This document shows, piece by piece, positions 24,659-33,573 of a DNA stretch of 40,802 nt; within the stretch, counting starts at the first letter, position 1, and the number at the start of each line of letters is the position of its first letter. The notes under the pieces are model-generated. The model had not been told where the DNA came from. It searched no databases and was given only the letters and a program-made list of their open reading frames with translations. The position numbers and the translations under genes were made by a program. The stretch is from MAG-120531 sp038125995. Its GTDB lineage: Bacteria > Bacteroidota > Bacteroidia > Flavobacteriales > Flavobacteriaceae. The stretch spans positions 1 to 40,802 of the forward strand of contig JAYPEX010000014.1 in NCBI GenBank assembly GCA_038125995.1, given 5' to 3'.

Positions 24659-25211
24659 GATGAGGGTCTTCAGGTGCGTTAGACCAAATCGCATAATTTC
24701 CCCCTAATTGAATCATTTTCTTTTTCCAAAGTTGGTTGATTTCGGGATGGATGATTCGGTCTGAGTGTTCATTGAGTGATACAATCCACGATTTTTCATC
24801 AATTTCATTGTAGAGTTGATCTTTGGTCCATCCAGAATACCCTAAAAAAAAACGAATGTCTTTTACCTTTATTGTTTGAGTATTAATTCCTTTAACTAAA
24901 TCATTGTAATCTCCACCCCAGTATAGGTCTTCATCAATTTGAATACTATTGCGAATCAATTCAGGAACCTTGTGAATAAAATAAAGGCTATCTTGTTCTA
25001 CTGGTCCTCCTTTATAAATGGGCAGAGGTATTTCAATTTCTTCAACTAAATCGTTAAGAAACAATTTTAAAGGTTTGTTGAGTATAAAACCAACTGAGCC
25101 ATTTTCGTTTAAATCTGCCAACAAAACCACTGATTTGCTAAATGAACTATCTCCCATTAGAGAGGGTTCAGCTATTAAAAGGTTTCCTTTGTTTAGGTTT
25201 TGAAAATGCAT
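24651..25211 (-). CDS. yqgE: YqgE/AlgH family protein
   Basis: A 186-aa UPF0301 (DUF179) protein, conserved and of unknown biochemical function. Motifs are LLIAEPSLMGDSSFSKSVVLL (11-31), GSVGFILNKP, YKGGPVEQDSLYFIH and RFFLGYSGWTKDQLYNEI (about 120-137), then NYAIWSN near the C-terminus. It is cytoplasmic. It lies behind HU, with the HU terminator between, and is convergent with the aminotransferase-like gene, sharing 8 bp at the stops. Confidence 0.93.
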   Translation of the reverse strand: MHFQNLNKGNLLIAEPSLMGDSSFSKSVVLLADLNENGSVGFILNKPLKLFLNDLVEEIEIPLPIYKGGPVEQDSLYFIHKVPELIRNSIQIDEDLYWGGDYNDLVKGINTQTIKVKDIRFFLGYSGWTKDQLYNEIDEKSWIVSLNEHSDRIIHPEINQLWKKKMIQLGGNYAIWSNAPEDPHLN

Positions 25212-25265
25212 TTTATTGATTTATATATAGTTAAGATAATAAAAAAAATCAAATAAGTGTATAAA

Positions 25266-25289
25266 AAAAGCACCTAAAAAGGTGCTTTT
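25266..25289 (-). terminator. Intrinsic terminator after the HU gene
   Basis: AAAAGCACC and GGTGCTTTT form a 9-bp perfect stem with a 6-base loop. It lies 22 bp after the HU stop codon in the direction of transcription and is followed by a T-run on the minus strand. Confidence 0.85.
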
Positions 25290-25310
25290 ATAAGTTGTAA
25301 TAAGGTAGGA

Positions 25311-25583
25311 TTAGTTTACTGATCCGCTTAATTCAGCTCCAGCTTTAAACTTAACCACGTTTTTAGCAGCAATTTTAATAGTAGCTCCTGTTTGTGGGTT
25401 TCTTCCTTCTCTAGCGTTTCTTTTAGAAACAGACCAAGATCCGAATCCAACTAAAGATACTCTTCCACCTTTTTTAAGAGCGCCTTCTACGTTTCCTAAA
25501 AATGATTCTAATGCTTTTTTTGCTGCTGCTTTTGTGATTCCAGCATCTGACGCCATTGCGTCAATTAATTCAGTTTTGTTCAT
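25311..25583 (-). CDS. hup: HU-type nucleoid DNA-binding protein
   Basis: A 90-aa HU/IHF protein that bends and packages DNA. The N-terminal helices read MNKTELIDAMASDAGITKAAAKKALESFLG, the beta region GGRVSLVGFGSWSVSKRNAREGRNPQTG contains the signature with the intercalating Pro in RNPQTG, and the end reads FKAGAELSGSVN. It is monocistronic, with a strong promoter upstream and a strong terminator downstream, as expected for a highly expressed protein. Confidence 0.96.
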   Translation of the reverse strand: MNKTELIDAMASDAGITKAAAKKALESFLGNVEGALKKGGRVSLVGFGSWSVSKRNAREGRNPQTGATIKIAAKNVVKFKAGAELSGSVN

Positions 25584-25625
25584 GATGATTAAATTAAAAA
25601 ATTATTATTTAACTAATTGTTTAAA

Positions 25626-25655
25626 CAAATTTATACGGATTATGCACAAACACAA
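25626..25655 (-). promoter_or_regulatory. HU promoter
   Basis: On the minus strand TTG (25655-25653), 19 bp, then TAAATTTG (25633-25626): a full Bacteroidota -33/-7 promoter about 43 bp before the HU ATG. A 12-bp palindrome TTGTTTAAACAA (25617-25628) covers the end of the -7 element and the expected start site. Confidence 0.65.
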
Positions 25656-25749
25656 GGATTAGAAGGGAAAATGCACATTTTTGTTAATAAGTTGGGGCAA
25701 ATGTTAATAAGAGTACTTGATATTTACAAATATCAGTGTTTATAGGCCT

Positions 25750-26721
25750 TTAGAGCATATGTGCATTTGAAGTCCAATTTAAACCATTGAGAAGATCTTT
25801 AACAGCCATTCTTTTTTTAGCTGGCAGTTGAATTGATTTCAATTTTATAAAACCATCAGTTGTTGCAACCTTGAGTTCTTTTTTTGTTCTAATTATAGTT
25901 CCTGGCTTTAATTGATGCCGTTCCATATGAATACAAGATTCATAGATTTTAACTGCGATTAATTGATTTTGGTCTATTAGGTTTGTCCATGCACAAGGGT
26001 AGGGGCTAAGACCTCTAATTTTGTTGTGTATGGTAAATGAAGGTTGATTCCAATCAATTTGACAATTGTTTTTAAATAGCTTAGGGGCTTCTTTAGGATT
26101 ATTCGCTAGTTGTTTTTTAGTGATGGTAGTTCCTAATTCTATTTGATTTAAGGTTTCAGCTACGAGATCAGCTCCTAATACCATCAATTTGTCGTGCAGA
26201 ATTCCTGCATTGTCATCTTCATCGATAGCAATTTTTCTTTGATCTATAATAGCTCCGGTATCTATTTTTTCATCGATAAAGAAGGTTGTTACTCCTGTTG
26301 TCTTTTCGTTGTTGATAATCGCCCAATTGATTGGAGCAGCACCTCTGTAGTCAGGCAAAAGAGAAGCATGTAAATTAAAACAACCCTTTTTAGGCATTGT
26401 CCATACTTCTTTTGGAAGCATCCTAAAGGCCACTACGACAAATACATCAGCATTATAAGAGTTAAGTTTGTTTAAAAATGAGGCTTCTTTTAATTTAGTA
26501 GGTTGAAGAAGTGGAAGATTTAATTTTAAAGCAACTTCCTTAACAGCCGAATATCTGATTTTCTTTCCTCTACCTGCTGGTTTATCAGCAACGGTTACTA
26601 CAGCAGCTATTTCGTATTTATGCCCAATGAGATACTCAAGGATATGAGCTGCAAAATCAGGTGTACCCATAAATACTACTTTTTGTTTAGTTCCCTGTTC
26701 TGTGGTAGTAGTTGGTTGCAT
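25750..26721 (-). CDS. fmt: Methionyl-tRNA formyltransferase
   Basis: Fmt formylates initiator Met-tRNA using 10-formyl-tetrahydrofolate. The 323-aa protein has KVVFMGTPDFAAHILEYL near 14-31, the catalytic-core FNLHASLLPDYRGAAPINWAI (about 117-137) with the Asn-His pair and SLLP loop, the TTGVTTFFIDEKIDTG stretch with the catalytic Asp, and the C-terminal tRNA-binding domain from about 205. The ATG at 26721 lies within the end of recQ (35-bp overlap); it is the only ATG that keeps the first beta strand, so the overlap is probably real. Confidence 0.95.
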   Translation of the reverse strand: MQPTTTTEQGTKQKVVFMGTPDFAAHILEYLIGHKYEIAAVVTVADKPAGRGKKIRYSAVKEVALKLNLPLLQPTKLKEASFLNKLNSYNADVFVVVAFRMLPKEVWTMPKKGCFNLHASLLPDYRGAAPINWAIINNEKTTGVTTFFIDEKIDTGAIIDQRKIAIDEDDNAGILHDKLMVLGADLVAETLNQIELGTTITKKQLANNPKEAPKLFKNNCQIDWNQPSFTIHNKIRGLSPYPCAWTNLIDQNQLIAVKIYESCIHMERHQLKPGTIIRTKKELKVATTDGFIKLKSIQLPAKKRMAVKDLLNGLNWTSNAHML

Positions 26722-28573
26722 CGATACGGATATTTTGAGTTGCTAATAAATCTTTCAATGCCTCAAAGATACTATTCTCTGGATAATCTAAGGCAATTGT
26801 GAGCTCTTTTGAAGACTTTGGTTTTTGATTTAAAAGATCGAGTATTAGAGATTTTAGTTTCTCTAATGAGTACTTATAATTTTCTGACATGCAAAGATCG
26901 CATTTTCCACACGCTGTTGCTTTTTCTCCAAAATAGTTGAGCAAGTATACCATTCTGCAGCCCTTTTCTAATTGAGTAAAATCTATACAGGATTGAAGCT
27001 GATTGTTTTTGTGCTCCAATGATTGTTGGTGTAGCTTACTAAATTGATTAATGGTATAGTGATCTTCTCTTGGTTTAGTGTAATGGAAACTCAGGTCAGA
27101 TGATTGTTCTAGCAAACTTATAAGCTTTAATTGTTTGTAGTAATTTAAAGCCTTTATTAGCACATCTTTCGAACAGTCAGATTTCGAAGCAATTAGCTCT
27201 AAATTGACAGCAGTAGGAAGCTCAAAAACCCCACCATATGTCCTTAGTAATGAAGTCAGTATTGAAGAGTGAGTTTTGCTACTTTGAATCAAGTTTTCAA
27301 AAGCTGATTTATCGGCAGTAAATTGAATTTTAGATTGAATGGTACTGGAATGCTCTAGATTGATGACTTGATGTTTGTCTAAAATCTTTAAAACGGAATA
27401 GGTCTTATTGATCTGTAACTGATAACGATTGCAAAAGGATTGTAGGTCGAGAAAGAATTTTTTTTTGGGAAGTTCTCCATAGGCTACAGAGAAGAAATTG
27501 TTCAGGTGCTTGTACACCTCTTTGATATCTTCAAGACTAGGATAGTTGTTCAGATACTGATCTTTGAGTTTTTGACGATCTGATGAGTGATAGAGCAAAT
27601 AGATAAAGGCTTCTTCTGAATTACGACCGGCACGTCCTGTTTCTTGAACATATTGTTCGATACTTTCGGTTAGCTGATAGTGAACAATGTATTGGACATC
27701 TGCCTTATCAACTCCCATTCCAAAGGCCGATGTGGCTACGACAACTCTTGTTTTGTCATGCTTCCATGACTGAAGAACCTTTGATTTTTCTTCCATATTC
27801 ATACCTCCGTGATAGGCTGCTGCTGAAACACTGTGTTGATTAAGTAGCTCAGATAGTTGTTTACAAAGTCCTCTGTTGTTGACATAAACAATACCACTAC
27901 CGCAGTGTTTTTTGCAAATATTTAAAAGGTAATTTGGTTTATCGGCGGTACGAATCAGTTGATAGGATAAATTACGTCTATTAAAGGACTGCCTCATTAT
28001 TTGAGGATTGTCTAAATGTAGTAAATCACTTATTTCTGCTTCAACTTTCTTAGTAGCAGTCGCAGTTAAAGCAATTATGGTAACCTTAAATTGTTCTTTT
28101 AGTTTAGAACAATTGAGATAGGAAGGTCTAAAATCGTGTCCCCACTGTGAAATACAATGCGCTTCATCGATGGCGATCATGTTGATGTTCATTTTTAATA
28201 GACCTTCCCAAACGAGTGGTTGAGCAAGTCGCTCGGGAGATATATACAAGAATTTGTAATTACCATAAATACAATTATCCAACAAACGTTCTAGATCGTG
28301 ATAAGGAATGTTTCCACTGAGTCCTAGGGCTTTTATGCCTTTTGAATTTAGCGATTCAACCTGATCCTCTATAAGTGATACTAGGGGAGAAACGACGATA
28401 CAGATACCTTCCATCAATAATGAGGGAATTTGATAGCAAATCGACTTCCCACCCCCCGTTGGAAGTAATACAATTAAATCCTTTTGATTCATCACCGAAT
28501 CAATGATCGAATCTTGTTGGAATCGAAACTCTGTAAAACCCCAATAGTTGTATAGGACTTCTTCTTTAGTCAC
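26687..28573 (-). CDS. recQ: ATP-dependent DNA helicase RecQ
   Basis: A 628-aa superfamily 2 helicase acting in recombination and replication-fork repair, 3'-5'. Seen are LLPTGGGKSICYQIP (Walker A, about 36-50), the DEAH box in IAIDEAHCISQWGHDFRPSYL, TATATKKV, FGMGVDKADV and the arginine-finger motif QETGRAGR; the zinc-binding domain has a Cys followed by ACGKCDLC (four Cys). The HRDC domain is absent or much reduced, as in many Bacteroidota RecQ copies. The start is GTG 28573, adjacent without spacing to the stop of the upstream gene (TAA then GTG), and the end overlaps fmt. Confidence 0.95.
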   Translation of the reverse strand: MTKEEVLYNYWGFTEFRFQQDSIIDSVMNQKDLIVLLPTGGGKSICYQIPSLLMEGICIVVSPLVSLIEDQVESLNSKGIKALGLSGNIPYHDLERLLDNCIYGNYKFLYISPERLAQPLVWEGLLKMNINMIAIDEAHCISQWGHDFRPSYLNCSKLKEQFKVTIIALTATATKKVEAEISDLLHLDNPQIMRQSFNRRNLSYQLIRTADKPNYLLNICKKHCGSGIVYVNNRGLCKQLSELLNQHSVSAAAYHGGMNMEEKSKVLQSWKHDKTRVVVATSAFGMGVDKADVQYIVHYQLTESIEQYVQETGRAGRNSEEAFIYLLYHSSDRQKLKDQYLNNYPSLEDIKEVYKHLNNFFSVAYGELPKKKFFLDLQSFCNRYQLQINKTYSVLKILDKHQVINLEHSSTIQSKIQFTADKSAFENLIQSSKTHSSILTSLLRTYGGVFELPTAVNLELIASKSDCSKDVLIKALNYYKQLKLISLLEQSSDLSFHYTKPREDHYTINQFSKLHQQSLEHKNNQLQSCIDFTQLEKGCRMVYLLNYFGEKATACGKCDLCMSENYKYSLEKLKSLILDLLNQKPKSSKELTIALDYPENSIFEALKDLLATQNIRIDATNYYHRTGN

Positions 28574-29113
28574 TTAGAGGGTGTTTAAATGAGTTAATAT
28601 AAATTCAATGCGTTCTCCAATGCTCCCTTTTGGTACAAAAACATGATTATAATCGTAAGTTTCATATGCGTTGTGAAGGTATTCAAATAAAATCTTGGCT
28701 TCAGAATAATCTTCGTAGCGTTCGTTGTCGGTAATGTGTATATCCTTCCATGGTGGTAGAATATATACTGCGTCGTATTGATGTGTTTTGCATGCATCTA
28801 TAAACGCAAGTGGATATTCAATTTTGTTGCGATCCAAATAGGCAACTATATCTGGAATACCTCTATCTAAAAAAACATAATCACAGTCTATTTGATCAGC
28901 TGCTTTAAATTGTTCAATTCTTGCATCTAGAAGCATTTGTGAAAACAACAACGGATCGGTTCTAAAGAGGTGTTCTATACCGTTTTTGCGGGCCAGTAGC
29001 GTTATCTCTCTAGAAACTTCGTGAATACAGGAATGACCTATGTTTTCTAGGGCTGCAATAAGAGTTGTTTTTCCAGAAGAGGGCCCTCCACTAATCACAA
29101 TTTTTTTTGGCAT
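28574..29113 (-). CDS. AAA_28 family ATPase (NadR/kinase-like)
   Basis: A 179-aa P-loop protein of the AAA_28 family. Walker A is GGPSSGKTT (9-17); DYVFLDRG (about 79-86) resembles the DRG motif of nucleoside and NadR-type kinases, and RYEDYSEA follows. The substrate is unknown; this family includes small-molecule kinases. The gene opens the leftward recQ-fmt run, with its stop directly touching the recQ start, and diverges from the DUF493 gene. Confidence 0.85.
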   Translation of the reverse strand: MPKKIVISGGPSSGKTTLIAALENIGHSCIHEVSREITLLARKNGIEHLFRTDPLLFSQMLLDARIEQFKAADQIDCDYVFLDRGIPDIVAYLDRNKIEYPLAFIDACKTHQYDAVYILPPWKDIHITDNERYEDYSEAKILFEYLHNAYETYDYNHVFVPKGSIGERIEFILTHLNTL

Positions 29114-29189
29114 GTTTTTGGTATCATTTTAGACGTGCAAGTTAATGAAATTGATTTTGACTTTAACTTTAACATATGAAGAACATCAC

Positions 29190-29197
29190 TATATTTG
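29190..29197 (+). promoter_or_regulatory. -7 element before the DUF493 gene
   Basis: TATATTTG is a perfect TAnnTTTG match 14 bp before the ATG at 29212; TTT lies 19 bp upstream as a partial -33. The short distance predicts a very short 5' leader. Confidence 0.5.
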
Positions 29198-29211
29198 TAA
29201 AGTAAAAGATT

Positions 29212-29499
29212 ATGAAAGACAATAAAACAGAAGAATTTTATTCAAAATTAATTAGGCAGCTCGAGGATACTAATTCTTGGCCTTCTGATTATTTGTTTAA
29301 ATTTATAGTACCTTCCAAAGAGGAAAAAATAGAAGCGATCAACAGTATCTTTAACGAACCTCATGCTCAAATCAACCACAAACAGTCTTCCAAGGGAACT
29401 TACACTAGTGTAAGTATTAAAATGAGACTCGAATGTGCTGAGGATGTTGTTGTAAAATACAAAGAAGTAAGTGTCATTGAAGGAGTAATTTCTCTGTAA
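29212..29499 (+). CDS. DUF493 family protein
   Basis: A 95-aa protein of the DUF493 (YbeD-like) family, which has a ferredoxin-like ACT-type fold and unknown function. WPSDYLFKFIVPS near 22-34, the KGTYTSVSIKMRLECAEDVVVKYKEVSVIEGVISL end and the size fit the family. It is the first gene of a rightward run with DUF4290 and murA. Confidence 0.88.
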   Translation: MKDNKTEEFYSKLIRQLEDTNSWPSDYLFKFIVPSKEEKIEAINSIFNEPHAQINHKQSSKGTYTSVSIKMRLECAEDVVVKYKEVSVIEGVISL

Positions 29500-29562
29500 C
29501 TAGTAATTGAGCGTAATTATTTGTATTTTTACCACTTTCTTCATGAATTAAACCCCAATAAT

Positions 29563-30210
29563 TTGGACCAATTAGAACACCTAGAGTACAATACAGAACG
29601 TTCTGCATTACACATACCTGAATACGGAAGACATTTTCAAAAAATGGTTGACCACGCTGTGAGTATTGCTGATCGTGAAGAGCGCAATAAAACAGCTCAG
29701 GCCATTATATCGGTAATGGGAAACCTTCAACCACATTTGAGAGATGTACCTGAATTTCAACACAAATTGTGGGATCAGCTCTTTATTATGTCCAATTTCC
29801 AATTGGATGTTGATTCACCCTTTCCTATTACTCCTCAAGAAACTTTATCTCAAAAGCCTGATCCTTTAGAATATCCACAAAACGCACCTAAATATCGTTT
29901 TTATGGAAATAATATTAAAAGGATGATCGATGTAGCTGTTTCATGGGAGAAAGGAGATAAGAGAGATGGATTGGAACTCGTAATTGCCAATCATATGAAA
30001 AAGTGTTACCTCAATTGGAACAAGGATACAGTGGACGATTCTGTGATTTACAACCATTTGTTGGAACTTTCCAATGGTCAAATCAATTTAGCTGAAAATA
30101 AAGATGTGCTTACCTCCAGTGAGCAAATATTAAAATACAACAATCAGCAACGTCCTCAAAATAAGAAACATCAACGCAATAATAACCAAAACCGAAAAAA
30201 GAGGTTTTAA
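29563..30210 (+). CDS. DUF4290 domain protein
   Basis: A Bacteroidota-specific DUF4290 protein of unknown function. LEYNTERSALHIPEYGRHFQKMVDHAV, NLQPHLRDVPEFQHKLWDQLFIMSNFQLDVDSPFP and the very basic, Asn-rich tail (NNQNRKKRF) are the family hallmarks; the tail could bind nucleic acid. The start is uncertain: there is no ATG. TTG 29563 gives an N-terminus close to homologs (215 aa); TTG 29521 would add 14 residues (229 aa). It ends 12 bp before murA, so the two are co-transcribed. Confidence 0.88.
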   Translation: MDQLEHLEYNTERSALHIPEYGRHFQKMVDHAVSIADREERNKTAQAIISVMGNLQPHLRDVPEFQHKLWDQLFIMSNFQLDVDSPFPITPQETLSQKPDPLEYPQNAPKYRFYGNNIKRMIDVAVSWEKGDKRDGLELVIANHMKKCYLNWNKDTVDDSVIYNHLLELSNGQINLAENKDVLTSSEQILKYNNQQRPQNKKHQRNNNQNRKKRF

Positions 30211-30222
30211 ACTCATTTAGAT

Positions 30223-31539
30223 ATGGGAATTTTTAAGATTGAGGGAGGTCATCAACTCTCAGGTGAAATCACTCCTCAAGGAGCAAAGAACGAAGCTCTA
30301 CAAATACTTTGTGCTGTTTTACTTACAGAAGAAGAAGTGGTTGTTGAAAATATTCCAGACATTGTTGATGTTAATAAATTAATTGACTTGCTTATAGATC
30401 TAGGAGTTAAAGTCAAACAACTTTCAAAAGGAACTTATTCCTTTAAAGCTGATGAGATCAATATGGAATATCTCACCTCAGAACAGTTCAAAAAAGACGG
30501 TGGAGGATTAAGAGGTTCAATTATGCTTGTAGGTCCACTTTTAGCACGTTTTGGAAAAGGATATATTCCTAAACCAGGTGGTGATAAAATTGGTAGAAGA
30601 AGGCTAGATACACATTTTGAGGGCTTTATTAAGCTTGGAGCAAGCTTTAGATACATAAGAGAAGAACACTTTTACGGAGTAGAGGCTGATCGTCTTAAAG
30701 GCTGCTATATCTTACTTGATGAAGCCTCTGTTACAGGAACTGCAAACATTGTAATGGCAGCTGTATTAGCAGAAGGGAACACTACAATTTACAACGCTGC
30801 ATGTGAACCCTATCTTCAACAACTCTGTGAACTGTTAAATAAAATGGGGGCTAAGATCAGTGGAATTGGATCAAATCTATTAACAATAGAAGGAGTTGAT
30901 CGATTAGGTGGTGCTTCCCATCGAATGCTTCCCGATATGATTGAAATAGGATCTTGGATAGGACTAGCTGCGATGACTCGATCTGAAATTACGATCAAAG
31001 ATGTTTCATGGAAACACCTTGGTCAAATTCCAGAAGCTTTTAGAAGATTGGGAATTACCATTGAAAAAAAGGGTGATGATATTTTTATTCCTGCTCACAA
31101 AGATGGATATAAAATCCAATCTTTTATTGATGGTTCTATCTTGACTCTTGCCGATGCACCTTGGCCAGGACTTACACCAGATCTTTTATCAGTGCTTTTA
31201 GTAACTTCAATTCAAGCAGAAGGTGAAGTGCTTATCCATCAAAAGATGTTCGAAAGCAGATTGTTTTTTGTTGATAAGCTAATCGATATGGGAGCCAAGA
31301 TAATATTATGTGATCCTCATAGAGCAACGGTGATTGGACACAATTTTAAACATCAAATCAAGGCAACTGTAATGACATCTCCTGATATTAGAGCCGGAGT
31401 ATCTCTTTTAATTGCAGCGCTTTCAGCCAAAGGAACATCAATTATTCACAATGTAGAGCAAATAGACAGAGGTTATGAAAATATTGTTCCTAGACTTCAA
31501 TCACTTGGTGCAAAAATAGAGCGTATTAAAGAAGTTTAA
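30223..31539 (+). CDS. murA: UDP-GlcNAc enolpyruvyl transferase MurA
   Basis: MurA catalyses the first committed step of peptidoglycan synthesis, transferring enolpyruvate from PEP to UDP-GlcNAc. The 438-aa protein has Lys22-Asn23 and two repeated EPSP-synthase-like domains. The catalytic-loop motif reads PKPGGDKIGRRRLDTH: the usual Cys (Cys115 in E. coli), the residue alkylated by fosfomycin, is Asp121. Asp at this site is known in Mycobacterium and Chlamydia MurA and gives natural fosfomycin insensitivity. It lies downstream of DUF4290 and its end overlaps the convergent GNAT gene by 14 bp. Confidence 0.96.
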   Translation: MGIFKIEGGHQLSGEITPQGAKNEALQILCAVLLTEEEVVVENIPDIVDVNKLIDLLIDLGVKVKQLSKGTYSFKADEINMEYLTSEQFKKDGGGLRGSIMLVGPLLARFGKGYIPKPGGDKIGRRRLDTHFEGFIKLGASFRYIREEHFYGVEADRLKGCYILLDEASVTGTANIVMAAVLAEGNTTIYNAACEPYLQQLCELLNKMGAKISGIGSNLLTIEGVDRLGGASHRMLPDMIEIGSWIGLAAMTRSEITIKDVSWKHLGQIPEAFRRLGITIEKKGDDIFIPAHKDGYKIQSFIDGSILTLADAPWPGLTPDLLSVLLVTSIQAEGEVLIHQKMFESRLFFVDKLIDMGAKIILCDPHRATVIGHNFKHQIKATVMTSPDIRAGVSLLIAALSAKGTSIIHNVEQIDRGYENIVPRLQSLGAKIERIKEV

Positions 31540-31933
31540 GGTTCATTACCACATATTTGATTCCACCCTTTTCAAAAGTTGAATCTGTTAATTCAAACCC
31601 AAATCGTTTGTAAAAGGTAATTTTATCAGCTCTAGCATTAAGCCAAACATGTTTGAGTTCTAATTCTTTAGTGTATTCTATGCAATGCTTTATTAATCTT
31701 GAAGCATAGGAGTTATTTTGATAGGAGGTTAGGGTGGCTAATTTTCGTATTTGAGCTTGATTGTTTTCTATAAATAAAGAAACTACTGAACAGAGCACTC
31801 CATTGTCTTCAATACCAAAATGCAAAGCGGACTCATCTCCATCGATTTTAATATAATCCCATGGCTTGTTTGGCCACATGACAGTGTGTCGTATCGGATA
31901 GGTTTGCTGATGATTAATCCTTTGGAGCTTCAA
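31526..31933 (-). CDS. GNAT family N-acetyltransferase
   Basis: A 135-aa acetyltransferase of the GNAT superfamily. IRKLATLTSYQNNSYASRLIKHCIEYTKE (about 67-95) corresponds to the acetyl-CoA-binding motif A, although the Q/RxxGxG/A loop is loose (YQNNSYAS), and VWLNARADKITFYKRFGFEL to motif B. The substrate is unknown. It overlaps the end of murA tail to tail by 14 bp. Confidence 0.87.
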   Translation of the reverse strand: MKLQRINHQQTYPIRHTVMWPNKPWDYIKIDGDESALHFGIEDNGVLCSVVSLFIENNQAQIRKLATLTSYQNNSYASRLIKHCIEYTKELELKHVWLNARADKITFYKRFGFELTDSTFEKGGIKYVVMNLKLL

Positions 31934-32049
31934 ATGAATGGTTACTACTTTTTACAATCAAGAATTGAGGAATTAGAGAACGTGAGCTACTTCAAATTAA
32001 ACTATTTATATTGTTTGAAATAGAACCTCATAGATCTATAAGGATTGTT

Positions 32050-33477
32050 TTAATCATATTCTATTGGTGGTGGACCATCGATCATCGGTTCATAAACTTC
32101 ATTTCCTTTACGCTCCTTAAATTCACTTTTCATTTCAGATATCAATTTAGGGTTTTTAAATAAATCCACCATAGTCATACCCATAGCTTTTGAAGCATAG
32201 AGCATTCCTTTGTGTCCAATACTCATTGATCCACATGCGATCACTGCCCAAGAGTGCCAAGGAGTATCTTTAGGAGCAACAGTAACAGAAAGGTTGATAT
32301 TTGGAACTACCCAGCTCACATCACCTACATCTGTCGAACCTCCCATTGGATGTTCTTGTGTGTCGAGTAGGGGACTTATTTTAGAATCGAATCCAACTTG
32401 AGGTTTTCCTGTTGCTTCTTGAATCTTATTACCGTATGCAATTTCATCATCCGTATAGGTGATTGGCCCTAATAATTCTAAATTTTTCTGCATTGCTTCT
32501 TCGCCTGTTCTGTTGACCAACACCTCATAGATTCCTGAAATCAGTGAAATCTTATAATCGACATCAGCCATTATTGCAGCACCTTCAGCCATTTCTTTAA
32601 TTCGCTCATAAACGACATTCATACCCTTGCGTTTAGTATCACGAACACGCACCCAAAGTCGAGAGTAATCAGGTACAACATTGACAACCTGACCTCCGTC
32701 TTGTATGTGATAGTGAATACGAACAGTTGGTCGAATATGTTCACGGTAGTAATTGATACCTGTAGTATACAATTCTAAGGCGTCGGATGCAGATCTACCA
32801 TTCCATGGATCTGCAGAAGCATGGGCAGCTTGACCAAAAAATTCAACTTTAAAATCAACTAAGGCTAGAGAGCTTTGTGCATCTGCTTCGATATTTGATC
32901 CAGGATGCCAGCTTACATTCACATCGACATCCTTCCATAAACCTTCTTTGACCATCCATACTTTTGCAAAAAACTTTTCTTCAGCAGGTGTTCCAAGAAA
33001 CTTAACGGTTCCCAGTAATTTACCAGCTTCGATTTGTTCTTTGATCGCTATTGCTGCTCCTAGTGAAGCAGTTCCAAACATATTGTGTCCACATCCATGT
33101 CCAGGAGCCCCTTCAACAAGAGGTTCTTTCGTAGGTTGTGATTTTTGTGAAATACCAGGTAAGGCATCAAACTCTCCCAAAATACTGATCACTGGTTTTC
33201 CGGAGCCATAGGTTGCTGTAAATGCTGTTGGTATACCCGCCACTCCACGTTCAACCTTCATCCCGTTCTCTTCGGCATAAGAGGCTAGCAATTCAGCTGA
33301 TTTAGTTTCGTTAAAGGCAGTTTCTGCTAGTGCCCATATGGAGTCACTAATGTCGATTAATTTGTCTTGATGACGTTCGATAGAAGCGACAATTTCTCTT
33401 TTCTGTTTGCTCATCTTTTGAGCATAAAAATGAGTACTAAGACTAAATAATAATAGTAAGAGGAATATTCTTTTCAT
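32050..33477 (-). CDS. Secreted M20-family amidohydrolase (AbgB-like)
   Basis: A 475-aa zinc amidohydrolase/peptidase of family M20D, related to aminobenzoyl-glutamate utilization protein B. Residues 1-19 are a signal peptide (SLSTHFYAQ end), so it acts in the periplasm. Metal ligands are visible in GAPGHGCGHNMFG, the PAEEKFF pair and the SWHPGSN region; the dimerisation lid carries GQAAHASADPWNGRSASDALELY. Substrate is unknown: an N-acyl or aromatic amide, or peptide. The 96 bp before it and 116 bp after it contain no recognisable terminator. Confidence 0.92.
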   Translation of the reverse strand: MKRIFLLLLLFSLSTHFYAQKMSKQKREIVASIERHQDKLIDISDSIWALAETAFNETKSAELLASYAEENGMKVERGVAGIPTAFTATYGSGKPVISILGEFDALPGISQKSQPTKEPLVEGAPGHGCGHNMFGTASLGAAIAIKEQIEAGKLLGTVKFLGTPAEEKFFAKVWMVKEGLWKDVDVNVSWHPGSNIEADAQSSLALVDFKVEFFGQAAHASADPWNGRSASDALELYTTGINYYREHIRPTVRIHYHIQDGGQVVNVVPDYSRLWVRVRDTKRKGMNVVYERIKEMAEGAAIMADVDYKISLISGIYEVLVNRTGEEAMQKNLELLGPITYTDDEIAYGNKIQEATGKPQVGFDSKISPLLDTQEHPMGGSTDVGDVSWVVPNINLSVTVAPKDTPWHSWAVIACGSMSIGHKGMLYASKAMGMTMVDLFKNPKLISEMKSEFKERKGNEVYEPMIDGPPPIEYD

Positions 33478-33573
33478 ATTTATCTGGTTTAGAAGATTAA
33501 ATATAATAAATGTTTTTTATTTACTACTAAAATCAATCTTTTTACAATATCCATCTGGGGTTTAACGTACTTT

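Noticed and set aside
25617..25628. HU-promoter palindrome as a third site of the island operator
   Set aside because: It shares TTGTTTAA but the two halves are fused without the 14-bp spacer, so it is kept apart from the operator set.
31526..31539. 14-bp tail-to-tail overlap of murA and the GNAT gene as a sign of frameshift
   Set aside because: Both proteins have normal ends; short convergent overlaps are common in compact genomes.
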